From positions 1-41,988 of the forward strand of contig VAUL01000024.1 of assembly GCA_005774545.1 (NCBI GenBank): DNA of 41,988 nucleotides, read 5' to 3'. The position numbers and the translations under genes were made by a program. The notes beneath the pieces are model-generated. The model had not been told where the DNA came from. It worked only from the letters and a program-made list of their open reading frames with translations, and did not search any database. Below, piece by piece: positions 26,131-35,225 of the stretch (the first letter of the stretch is position 1; each line of letters begins with the position of its first letter). The stretch comes from Deltaproteobacteria bacterium. GTDB lineage: Bacteria; Desulfobacterota; Desulfuromonadia; Desulfuromonadales; BM103.

Positions 26131-29100
26131 ATGGCGGTTGACAGCAAGCGGACGTTGCGGCAATGCGGACGGATCATTCTCGGTGCGGCTCTGCTGTTGT
26201 TCCTTGCGGCCGGGGCCGCCCTGGCCTGGCCGACCAAGTACACCTCCTGCTCCAGCTGCCACAACGGCGCCGAGCCGACGGCGACGGTCAGCGTGGCGCT
26301 CAACGGGGTCGCCGGGACGACGATCACCGTGGCGCCGGGGGCGACCTTCGAGATCGACTGGATCGTGCGCAACATCTCCGGTTCCGGCCGCATGGGGATG
26401 GAACTCGCCGTCCCGACCGGCTGGACGGTGGCGACCGGCACCGCCAACGCCCCGGCGCTGGCCGGCTGGAACAACGTCTGGAACCTGACCGCCGGCGAGT
26501 TCTGGTGGGCGACCAGCTACTCAACCGCCGCGGAGTTTCCCTCCTCGCCGGTCGGCTACACGATCAACTTCGACGGCCCCAGCTGGGACTCGGGGACGCG
26601 CAACGCGGCGATGGACGATGCCACGGCGATGGACCTCGACGGCACGGCCAACACCATGGGGACCGACGCCCGCATCACCGTCCCCGCGGGCGCCGCGAAC
26701 GGCACCTACACCATCCAGGTGACCGGCGTCGGTCATGCCGCCGGCGGCGGGGCCAAGTCCTACAAAACCCAGGCGATCACCGTCACCGTCAGCAGCGGCG
26801 GCGGCGACACCACCGCGCCGGTGGTCGGCACGGTGACCCCGGCCAACACCGCCACCGCCACCTTCGTTGACGGCACCTTCGACCTGAGCGCGGCGATCAC
26901 CGAGGCCAATACCCTCTCCTCCTGCCAGTACACCATCAACGGCGGCGGCGCCTGGTCGGCCGGCGTGGTGAGCGGGACGGCGCCCAACTGGACGTGCACC
27001 GCCACCAACATTGCCGGCGGCGCCGATGGCAGCAGCCTGACGCTGAACATCCGCGGCACCGACAACAGCGCCAACACCGGGACCGGCACGGCGATCACCC
27101 GCACCGTCGACTCGGTGGCGCCGACCACCACCGACAACGCCCCGGCCGGCTGGCAGGCATCCGACGTCACCGTCACCCTGACTCCGGCCGACGCGCGCAG
27201 CGGCGTGGCCTCGACCCAGTACTGCGTCGATACCACCAACAGCTGCGTGCCCGGCACCAGCGGCACCTCGGTGAGCGTGACCCAGGGGGCGGGAACGGCC
27301 GGCACCCAGTACGTGCGCTACCGCAGCACCGACAACGTCGGCAACGTGCAGACCACGGTCAGCCGGACGATCCAGATCGACAAGTCGGTGCCGACCGACG
27401 GCACCCTGAGCGCCACCGCGGGGAACACCCAGAACAGCCTGTCGTGGACCGTTGCCGCGGATACCGGCAGCGGGTTGCGCGCCACCAACACCTACGACCT
27501 GCGCTTTTTGACCGGCGCGACGCCGCCGACCTGCGCCACCGGCACCTCGGTCTACCTCGGGACCGGTACCGGCTACACCCACACCGGGCTGACCAACGGC
27601 ACCCAGTACAGCTACCGGCTGTGCGCCTACGACAGCGTCAACAACGTCTCCGCCGGGACGACGGCCAGCGCCACGCCGGCGGCCGGCGCCACCGCGCCGA
27701 CGCTGACCACGCCGACGGCCACGGCGATCCTGGCCACCACCGCCACCCTCGGCGCGACGGTAACCGCCGATGGCGGCGCGGCGCTGACGGCGCGCGGCAC
27801 CTGCTGGGCGACCACCGCGGCGCCGGTGAGCAACTGCGTGGCCGAGGGGGGCACGACGGTCTCCGCCTTCACCCAGGCCCGCACCGCCCTGACCGCCGGC
27901 ACGCTGCTCTACTACCGCGGCTACGCGACCAACGCCGCCGGCACCGGCTACTCGCCGGACGGCTCGTTCTACACCGAGCCGGCCACCCAGGCCTCAACCG
28001 TCACCTTCACCGGGGTGACCGCCACCGGCATGACGGTGAACTGGACGCGCGGCAGCGGCGACGGCGTCATCGTGCTGATGAAGTCGGGGGCGGCGGTCGA
28101 TGCCAACCCGGTCGACGGCACCTACACCGGTTACACGGCCAACGCCGCCTTCGGCAGCGGCACCCAGGTCGGCACCGGCAACTACGTGCTCTACAAGGGG
28201 ACCGGCACCAACGTGGCGGTGACGGGGCTTTCCGCCAGCACCACCTACCACGTCGCGGTCTACGAGTATAAGGGGACGGTCGACACCAGCGGCGTCAACC
28301 AGGGGGCCAACTACAAGCTGACCCCGCCTACCGGCAGCCAGGCGACCGCGGCCGCCGGCAACAACGCCCCGGCCGTGCCGTCGGCGCTGGCCCAGTACCA
28401 GAGCGACGGCACCACGGTCCTCGCCTCGGGGGGCGCGGCAACCAACAACGCCGTGGTCTTCAAGGCGACGGTCAGCGACCCGGACGCCAACAAGGTGATC
28501 CTCGAGGTCGACATCAATCTCGACGGCACCCCGGACTGCATCAGCGGTGCGGTGACCGGCCCGGCGACGGCAACGGCGGCGTGCACCGCCCTGGCCGACG
28601 GCAGCTACAGCTGGCAGGCCCGCGCCAAGGACAGCCTCGGCGCCACCAGCGCCTGGACCGCCTTCACCGGCGGCCCGCCGGACTTCACGGTCAGTCTCGG
28701 CATCGACATCGGCATCGATACCACGCCGCCGACCGAGAGCGGCCTGGCGGCCACGCCGGGCGATACGGTGATCGCCCTGGCCTGGAATCCGGCCGATGAC
28801 GGCAACGGCTCCGGCCTCAATCCGACCAGCACCTACAAGGTGGTGCGCTCCACCGTGGCGGCTCCGGCCGACTGCTCGGCGGCGGGGATCTACACCGGCA
28901 ACTTCAACAGCTACAGCGATACCGGGCTGACCAACGGCACCACCTACTACTACCGGGTCTGCGCCTACGATCGGGTCGGCAACGTCTCGGCCGGGCAGAC
29001 CGCCTCGGCGACGCCGGGCTCGTCGTGCACTATCAACACGCCGACGGTCGCGATCCTGGGGAGCAACAAGACGATCAGCGTCGACGGCGGCTTCGTCGAC

Positions 29101-29451
29101 TATACCGTGCAGGTGACCAACAACGATGCCGGCGCCTGCGCGGCCTACGGCTTCGACCTGGTGGCGGTGGACGGCAACGGCGCGGCCTTCTACCCCTCGA
29201 CCTTTGCCGCCGACCCGCTGAACCTGGCGGCCGGGGCCTCGGGGCAGACCACCCTGCGCGTCACGGCCCGGGCCAACCAGGCCAACGGCACCACCAACAG
29301 CACCTATTTCTACACGGCGGCTGGCGGCGGTCATGCCCAGAGCGCCAACTCCAACGCCATGACCACCACCATCACCGTCAGCGGCGGCGGCTGCGTCGCG
29401 GCCGGCAACTATCTGAACGCCAACGGCGATCAGCTGACGACCAGCAGGTGA
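26131..29451 (+). CDS. secreted monoheme Reeler-like/fibronectin-III protein, 1106 aa (paralog 2)
   Basis: The ATG at 26131 (AAGGG upstream) gives a 31-residue signal peptide ending A-A-L-A before W-P-T-K-Y-T, matching its paralogs; the ATG at 26086, close behind a GGGGG stretch, is also possible and would add 15 residues. The heme motif is C-S-S-C-H at C40. Domains in order are Reeler-like (to about 225), Ig-like, fibronectin-III (several, one with N-W-T-R-G-S-G-D-G), an extracellular repeat containing D-P-D-A-N-K, another fibronectin-III, and one two-Cys beta repeat at the C-terminus ending near N-G-D-Q-L-T-T-S-R. No second heme is seen. The end resembles the point where the next paralog continues into further repeats. 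It is probably a secreted structural or adhesive protein; the role is inferred. Confidence 0.86.
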   Translation: MAVDSKRTLRQCGRIILGAALLLFLAAGAALAWPTKYTSCSSCHNGAEPTATVSVALNGVAGTTITVAPGATFEIDWIVRNISGSGRMGMELAVPTGWTVATGTANAPALAGWNNVWNLTAGEFWWATSYSTAAEFPSSPVGYTINFDGPSWDSGTRNAAMDDATAMDLDGTANTMGTDARITVPAGAANGTYTIQVTGVGHAAGGGAKSYKTQAITVTVSSGGGDTTAPVVGTVTPANTATATFVDGTFDLSAAITEANTLSSCQYTINGGGAWSAGVVSGTAPNWTCTATNIAGGADGSSLTLNIRGTDNSANTGTGTAITRTVDSVAPTTTDNAPAGWQASDVTVTLTPADARSGVASTQYCVDTTNSCVPGTSGTSVSVTQGAGTAGTQYVRYRSTDNVGNVQTTVSRTIQIDKSVPTDGTLSATAGNTQNSLSWTVAADTGSGLRATNTYDLRFLTGATPPTCATGTSVYLGTGTGYTHTGLTNGTQYSYRLCAYDSVNNVSAGTTASATPAAGATAPTLTTPTATAILATTATLGATVTADGGAALTARGTCWATTAAPVSNCVAEGGTTVSAFTQARTALTAGTLLYYRGYATNAAGTGYSPDGSFYTEPATQASTVTFTGVTATGMTVNWTRGSGDGVIVLMKSGAAVDANPVDGTYTGYTANAAFGSGTQVGTGNYVLYKGTGTNVAVTGLSASTTYHVAVYEYKGTVDTSGVNQGANYKLTPPTGSQATAAAGNNAPAVPSALAQYQSDGTTVLASGGAATNNAVVFKATVSDPDANKVILEVDINLDGTPDCISGAVTGPATATAACTALADGSYSWQARAKDSLGATSAWTAFTGGPPDFTVSLGIDIGIDTTPPTESGLAATPGDTVIALAWNPADDGNGSGLNPTSTYKVVRSTVAAPADCSAAGIYTGNFNSYSDTGLTNGTTYYYRVCAYDRVGNVSAGQTASATPGSSCTINTPTVAILGSNKTISVDGGFVDYTVQVTNNDAGACAAYGFDLVAVDGNGAAFYPSTFAADPLNLAAGASGQTTLRVTARANQANGTTNSTYFYTAAGGGHAQSANSNAMTTTITVSGGGCVAAGNYLNANGDQLTTSR
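26311..26686 (+). repeat. 376-bp identical block, copy 2 of 3
   Basis: Identical to 24369-24744 and 29709-30084. The match with copy 1 extends further on both sides than the three-way match: upstream into the V-S-V-A-L-N-G-V codons and downstream to the N-G-S/N-G-T difference. Copies 1 and 2 therefore look like the most recently homogenised pair. Confidence 0.92.
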
Positions 29452-29522
29452 CGGCCATGACGTGCGCGAACCGAACGATGAAGAGACAGGCGACGATGGA
29501 TATGACCGCGAGGGATCAAGTG

Positions 29523-32500
29523 ATGACGGTGAAATCGACAGCGGCGACGAAACTGCGGCGGTGGATCGCCGGATCCGTCCTGGCACTGGCGACGCTGGCC
29601 GTACTGCCGCAGGCCGCCCTGGCCTGGCCGACCAAGTACACCTCCTGTTCCAGCTGCCACACCGGCACCGAGCCGACGGCGACCGTCAGCGTGGCCCTGA
29701 ACGGGGTTGCCGGGACGACGATCACCGTGGCGCCGGGGGCGACCTTCGAGATCGACTGGATCGTGCGCAACATCTCCGGTTCCGGCCGCATGGGGATGGA
29801 ACTCGCCGTCCCGACCGGCTGGACGGTGGCGACCGGCACCGCCAACGCCCCGGCGCTGGCCGGCTGGAACAACGTCTGGAACCTGACCGCCGGCGAGTTC
29901 TGGTGGGCGACCAGCTACTCAACCGCCGCGGAGTTTCCCTCCTCGCCGGTCGGCTACACGATCAACTTCGACGGCCCCAGCTGGGACTCGGGGACGCGCA
30001 ACGCGGCGATGGACGATGCCACGGCGATGGACCTCGACGGCACGGCCAACACCATGGGGACCGACGCCCGCATCACCGTCCCCGGGGGTACCCCCAACGG
30101 CACCTACACCATCCAGCTGACCGGCGCCGGCCATGACACCGGCGGGGCCAAGGCCTTCAAAACCCAGGCGATCACCGTCACCGTCTCCGGCGGCGACAGC
30201 ACCGCGCCGGTTCCCGGCACGGTTACGGTGTCGCCGCAGTCGGGGACCTTCGTGCCGGCGGCCTTCACCATCACCACGGCGTTCACCGATGCCGAGAGCG
30301 CGGTGACCAGCTGCCAGTACACCCTCAACGGCGTGGCCTGGAGCGCCGGCACCGTCTCCGGCGCCGGCCCCTACACCTGCACCGCCAGCATCAGCGGCCA
30401 GACCAACGGTTCGGGGCTGACCATCAACATGCGCGCCACCTCCCTCGGCGGCACCGGCACGGCCACCCAGATCAGCCGAACCGTCGATGCCGCGGCGCCG
30501 ACCACCACCAGCAACGCCCCGGCCGGCTGGCAGGCGGCCGATGTCAACGTCACCCTGACGCCGACCGACGGCACCGGTTCCGGCGTAGCCTCGACCCAAT
30601 ACTGCGTCGACACCACCAATACCTGCACGCCGGGGACGAGCGGCACCGCGGTCAGCGTCACCCAGGTGGCCGGCACCGCCGGCACCCAGTACGTGCGCTT
30701 CCGCAGCACCGACAACCTGAGCAACGTCGAAACGGTCAAGAGCGCTACGGTGCAGATCGACAAGGCGGTGCCGGCCGATGGCACGCTCTCCGCATCGCCG
30801 AGCAACTCCCAGGTCGGCCTGTCGTGGACCGTCGCCTCGGACACCGGCAGCGGGCTGCGCGCCGCCAACACCTACGACCTGCGTTTCCTGACCGGCGCGA
30901 CACCGCCGACCTGCGCAACCGGCACCTCGATCTACACGGGGACCGGCACGAGCTACACCCACACCGGGCTGACCAACGGCACCCAGTACAGCTACCGGCT
31001 CTGCGCCTACGACAACGTCAACAACGCCTCGGCCGGCGCCACCGCCAGCGCTACGCCCAGCGCGGTGTGCACCGCATCCAACCCGACGGTGACGATTCTG
31101 GCGCCGAACAAGCAGATCACCTCGGGTGGCGGTTCGGTGGTCTACACCGTGGAAGTCACCAACAACGATTCGGTCGACTGCAGCAGCACCACCTTCAGCC
31201 TCTCCCGGAACGACAGCAACGCCACCTCGTTCCAGGCCTCGGTGCTCGGTAGCGGCACCTTGCTGGTCGCCCCCGGCGCCACCGGCAGCACCACGCTGAC
31301 GGTGACCGCCACCGCCAGCCCGATCAACGGCGCCACCAACAACACCACGGTGTCGACGGCGGCGGCCGGACCGCACGGCGCGGTGACCTCGCCGGCGATC
31401 ACCACCCTGATCAACCTGACCCGCACGCCGACCATGTACTACAACATCGGCGAGACCGTGCACTTCGAATACCGCTCCAGCACCCGCTTCGTCTCGCAGG
31501 GGGCCGGCGCTCTGAGCCTCTACAGCTCCACCGGAGCGATCATCCAGGCCAACCTCAACATGCTGGAGACGCAGGTCGGCGCCACCTGGGTCTACACCTA
31601 CGACTGGAGTACCGCCGCCCAGCCGGCCGATGCCTATCGCGTCAAGATCTGGGACTCGTCGGACACCATCCCGGCCGCCAACGGCATGATCGTCCTCGGC
31701 AACTCGACGAAGAAACTCAACCTCTATGCCGATGCCGGCTACACCACGCCGACCGACATCTTCGCCCAGGGGGCCACGGTCTACGCCGAGGTGCTGCTGC
31801 CGTCGCCGGAGACCGGCACGACCCAGACCGACCTCAGCAACTGGTACGACGCCCCGCCGGCGACCCCGGTTCTCACCGTGACCGAAACCGGCACCCGGTT
31901 CCGCTTCAACTTCGTCGCCGACTTCGCCACCGCCAGCATCAACAACGGCGACTGGGGGTGGTTCTACTGGCTCGGCCAGGCGACCGGCATCGAGTTCCAC
32001 CGCCCGATCCAGCGCAATGACGCCGGTTGCGGCAGCTGCACCCGCAGCACGCCGACGGTGACGCTGGTCACCGCCAACCAGACGATCACCAGTGACGGCG
32101 GTTCGGCCGACTACACGCTCAACGTCACCAACAACGACACCGTCTCCTGCGGCCCGACCAGCTTCGACCTGGTGGCCGTCGACAGCAACCTGACCAACTT
32201 CAACGCCTCGACCTTCGGCGCCGACCCGCTGGCCGTCGGCCCGGGCCTGACCGGTTCGACGGTAATGACCGTGTCGGCCAAGCCCGGCCAGCCGAACGGC
32301 TCGACCAACAACAGCGCCTTCTACACCGCCGCCGACGGCAATCACGCCGCCAGCGCCAACTCGGCGACCCGCACCACCACCATCAGCGTCGCCGACGTCA
32401 CCGCGCCGGTGGTCACCGCCTTCAACGTCCCGGCGACCAGCACCAGCTGGACGATCCCGGTGAGCACCTTCACCGCGACCGACGCCATCGGCGTCACCGG

Positions 32501-35159
32501 CTACAAGATCACCGAGTCGGCCGTCGCGCCGCTGCCGGGCGACGCCGGCTGGACGGCCAGCGCCCCGGCGACCTACGTCACCGCGTCCGACAGCGCGGCC
32601 AAGGTCCTCTATGCCTGGGCCAAGGACGCCGCCGGCAACGTCTCGGCCAGCCTGAGCGACACCATCAATGTCGATGCCACCAAGCCGGTCGTCACCGACT
32701 TCACCATGCCGGCGACCTCGACCAGCCTGACGGTACCGATCACCCAGTTCCTGGCGACCGACGGCATCGGCGTTACCGGCTACAAGGTCACCACCTCGGC
32801 GACCGCGCCGCTGCCGGGCGATGCCGGCTGGACCGCCGGCGCCCCGGCCAGCTATGTCGTCGCCGCCAGCGCCACCTACACCTTCTACCCGTGGGCCAAG
32901 GATGCCCTCGGCAACGTGTCCCTGGTCTTCGGCGCGCCGGCCACGGTGGTGGTCGACACCGTCGCCCCGTCGGTGGCGTCGACCGTCCCGGCCAGCGCCG
33001 CCACCGGCGTCGTTCGCGACAGCAGCGTGACCATCAACTTCAGCGAACCGGTCGACTGCGGCACGGTCACCGCCACCAACATCGTCTCCGACAGCCCGGC
33101 CTGGGCCTACGACGGCACCTCCTGCATCGCCTCCGGCGGCAGCCAGGCGATCTTCACCACCAGCGGCCAGGCGTATGCCACCACCTACAACGTCAGCGTC
33201 ACTTCGGGGGTCCGCGACCTGGTCGGCAACCCCTTGAGCCCGGCGCCGTACAACTTCGCCTTCACCACCGAAGCCGAGCCGTGCGTACGCAGCACGCCGA
33301 CGGTGTCGATCGTCACCGCCAACCAGAACGCCGTGGTCGACGGCGACCTGGTCAACTACGTGGTGTCCATCGTCAACACCGACACCGGCGCCTGCGGCAA
33401 CACCATCTTCTCGCTGGTGGCGGTCGACAGTGACGCGGTGTCCTTCGATCCGTCGACCTTCGACACAGCGACCATCAGCCTCGCTCCGTCCACCAGCGGC
33501 ACCCGCAACCTGCGGGTCAAGGCCAAGGCCGGCGCCCTCAACGGGGCGAGCAACGATACCTATTTCTACACCGCCGCCGACGGCAACCATGCCCAGAGCC
33601 TGAATTCGGGCGTGGCCACCACGGTGATCGCGGTGCCCTGCAACGTGGCGCCCGACGTGGCCATCACCACCGCCAGCCAGAGCATCATCACCGATGGCGG
33701 CAGCGCGGCCTACACCGTCCAGGTGACCAACAACAATGCGCTGGCGTGCGGCACCACGGCTTTCGACCTGGTGGTGGTCGACGACAACGGCGTGGCCTTC
33801 GCCATCCCGTCGGTCTTCACCGCCGATCCGCTCAGCGTGGCCCCCGGCGGCGCCAGCAACACCACGACGCTGACCGTGAATTCCCAGACGGGCGCCGCCA
33901 ACTTCAGTGCCAACAACACCTACTTCTATACCGCGCTGAACGGGACGATCCCCCGCAGCGCCAACTCCAACGCCGTGACCACGACCCTCAACCGGCCGTG
34001 CGTGCGCAACGCCCCGGGCTTCTCGGCCGGGGTCAACAAGACGATCCCCCTGGCCGGGACGGCGGTCTACACGCTGACCATCGTCAACAACGACGTCGAC
34101 TGCACCCCGACCACCTTCAACCTGTCGATCTTCAGCGAGACCGGCAACACCACGGCGTTCACCCTGCCGTCGACCCTGTCGGCGGCCACCGCCAATGTGG
34201 CGGCCGGGGCGACCGGCAGCAGCGTGACCCTCACCGTGGTCGGCAACGGTACGGGAAGCGACGGCAACAACCTGACCAGCACCGTACGGGTCAGCAGCGC
34301 CAACCACGCCGCGGTCAGCACGGCGCCGGTGACGACCCTGCGGCCGATCAGCCCGCTGATCCACAACTCCTACTCGACCGCGTCGACCAAGCACCTTGCC
34401 CAGGGCGGCTGGGGGGTGGTCGGCGGCAAGTACGGCGAATTCACCTGCGCCACCTGCCATACGCCGTCCACGAGCAACGTCAAGCGCGTCGTGGCCACCC
34501 TGCCGAACGCTCCCGACACCAGCAAGGGGAACTTCCCCGGCGCCGGGCAGGCGGTCGTCCTGCTCGACACCCGCGAGGGGTCGTCCCACTTCGGCGACGA
34601 CACGGCCAGCCATGCGACGTCGAACCGGATCTGCGAAGTCTGCCACACCTACGACCCGACCGATCCGCGCGACGACGGCGTCAAGCAGCACGCCTACAAC
34701 ATGCCGGTCACGGCCAGCCACTACAACAAGTCCGACTGCGTCAACTGCCACAAGCACAGCTCCGGTTTCGATGCCTCGGGCGGCGCCTGTGACAGCTGCC
34801 ACGGCTACCCGCCGACGGCTGCCGACGGCAAGGCCTATCAGGCCACCGAAGGGAAGGGGGCGCACCTCAAGCACGTCAACCACCTGGCCGCCAAGGCGGG
34901 GATCACCCTCGACCCGAACGCCGACAGCTTCGGCGATGCCAACACCACCAAGGTCTGCGGCGTCTGTCACGACATGAATGCCGCCAGCCACGAGATGGGC
35001 GGCGGCACGCGCAACATCAACTTCTTCGGCGCGGCCACCTTCCAGTTCGGCGGCAGTGCGCCGGTCTACAACGGCACCCAGGGGCAGCCGTCGAGCGTCG
35101 ATCCGAAGACCTGCTCGAACGTCAACTGTCACTTCCAGGCCACCCCGTGGTGGGAGTAA
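29523..35159 (+). CDS. secreted heptaheme Reeler-like/Ig multi-domain protein, 1878 aa (paralog 3)
   Basis: The ATG at 29523 gives a 34-residue signal peptide ending A-A-L-A before W-P-T-K-Y-T; in-frame ATGs at 29457, 29475, 29496 and 29502 are alternatives. The first heme is C-S-S-C-H at C42, then the Reeler-like domain, Ig and fibronectin-III domains as in its paralogs. The middle has five two-Cys beta repeats, a region of unknown fold at about 630-830, a tandem pair of Ig-like domains (both with P-L-P-G-D-A-G-W-T) and an SbsA-type Ig domain with I-N-F-S-E-P-V. The C-terminus is a block of five CxxCH and one CxxxxCH (C1642 to about H1870), closely related to the start of the heme array in the 2164-residue cytochrome. 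It physically joins adhesin-type domains to a heme wire segment. Confidence 0.9.
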   Translation: MTVKSTAATKLRRWIAGSVLALATLAVLPQAALAWPTKYTSCSSCHTGTEPTATVSVALNGVAGTTITVAPGATFEIDWIVRNISGSGRMGMELAVPTGWTVATGTANAPALAGWNNVWNLTAGEFWWATSYSTAAEFPSSPVGYTINFDGPSWDSGTRNAAMDDATAMDLDGTANTMGTDARITVPGGTPNGTYTIQLTGAGHDTGGAKAFKTQAITVTVSGGDSTAPVPGTVTVSPQSGTFVPAAFTITTAFTDAESAVTSCQYTLNGVAWSAGTVSGAGPYTCTASISGQTNGSGLTINMRATSLGGTGTATQISRTVDAAAPTTTSNAPAGWQAADVNVTLTPTDGTGSGVASTQYCVDTTNTCTPGTSGTAVSVTQVAGTAGTQYVRFRSTDNLSNVETVKSATVQIDKAVPADGTLSASPSNSQVGLSWTVASDTGSGLRAANTYDLRFLTGATPPTCATGTSIYTGTGTSYTHTGLTNGTQYSYRLCAYDNVNNASAGATASATPSAVCTASNPTVTILAPNKQITSGGGSVVYTVEVTNNDSVDCSSTTFSLSRNDSNATSFQASVLGSGTLLVAPGATGSTTLTVTATASPINGATNNTTVSTAAAGPHGAVTSPAITTLINLTRTPTMYYNIGETVHFEYRSSTRFVSQGAGALSLYSSTGAIIQANLNMLETQVGATWVYTYDWSTAAQPADAYRVKIWDSSDTIPAANGMIVLGNSTKKLNLYADAGYTTPTDIFAQGATVYAEVLLPSPETGTTQTDLSNWYDAPPATPVLTVTETGTRFRFNFVADFATASINNGDWGWFYWLGQATGIEFHRPIQRNDAGCGSCTRSTPTVTLVTANQTITSDGGSADYTLNVTNNDTVSCGPTSFDLVAVDSNLTNFNASTFGADPLAVGPGLTGSTVMTVSAKPGQPNGSTNNSAFYTAADGNHAASANSATRTTTISVADVTAPVVTAFNVPATSTSWTIPVSTFTATDAIGVTGYKITESAVAPLPGDAGWTASAPATYVTASDSAAKVLYAWAKDAAGNVSASLSDTINVDATKPVVTDFTMPATSTSLTVPITQFLATDGIGVTGYKVTTSATAPLPGDAGWTAGAPASYVVAASATYTFYPWAKDALGNVSLVFGAPATVVVDTVAPSVASTVPASAATGVVRDSSVTINFSEPVDCGTVTATNIVSDSPAWAYDGTSCIASGGSQAIFTTSGQAYATTYNVSVTSGVRDLVGNPLSPAPYNFAFTTEAEPCVRSTPTVSIVTANQNAVVDGDLVNYVVSIVNTDTGACGNTIFSLVAVDSDAVSFDPSTFDTATISLAPSTSGTRNLRVKAKAGALNGASNDTYFYTAADGNHAQSLNSGVATTVIAVPCNVAPDVAITTASQSIITDGGSAAYTVQVTNNNALACGTTAFDLVVVDDNGVAFAIPSVFTADPLSVAPGGASNTTTLTVNSQTGAANFSANNTYFYTALNGTIPRSANSNAVTTTLNRPCVRNAPGFSAGVNKTIPLAGTAVYTLTIVNNDVDCTPTTFNLSIFSETGNTTAFTLPSTLSAATANVAAGATGSSVTLTVVGNGTGSDGNNLTSTVRVSSANHAAVSTAPVTTLRPISPLIHNSYSTASTKHLAQGGWGVVGGKYGEFTCATCHTPSTSNVKRVVATLPNAPDTSKGNFPGAGQAVVLLDTREGSSHFGDDTASHATSNRICEVCHTYDPTDPRDDGVKQHAYNMPVTASHYNKSDCVNCHKHSSGFDASGGACDSCHGYPPTAADGKAYQATEGKGAHLKHVNHLAAKAGITLDPNADSFGDANTTKVCGVCHDMNAASHEMGGGTRNINFFGAATFQFGGSAPVYNGTQGQPSSVDPKTCSNVNCHFQATPWWE
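29709..30084 (+). repeat. 376-bp identical block, copy 3 of 3
   Basis: Identical to 24369-24744 and 26311-26686. Immediately before it GTG-GCC-CTG replaces GTG-GCG-CTC, and immediately after it CCCGGGGG replaces CCCGCGGG, so divergence resumes at once on both sides. Confidence 0.92.
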
Positions 35160-35225
35160 GGGGGGGCGACCATGCACCGTGACCACATGAAGATGAACCG
35201 GAATGAGCTGACGAGGACGTCCACG

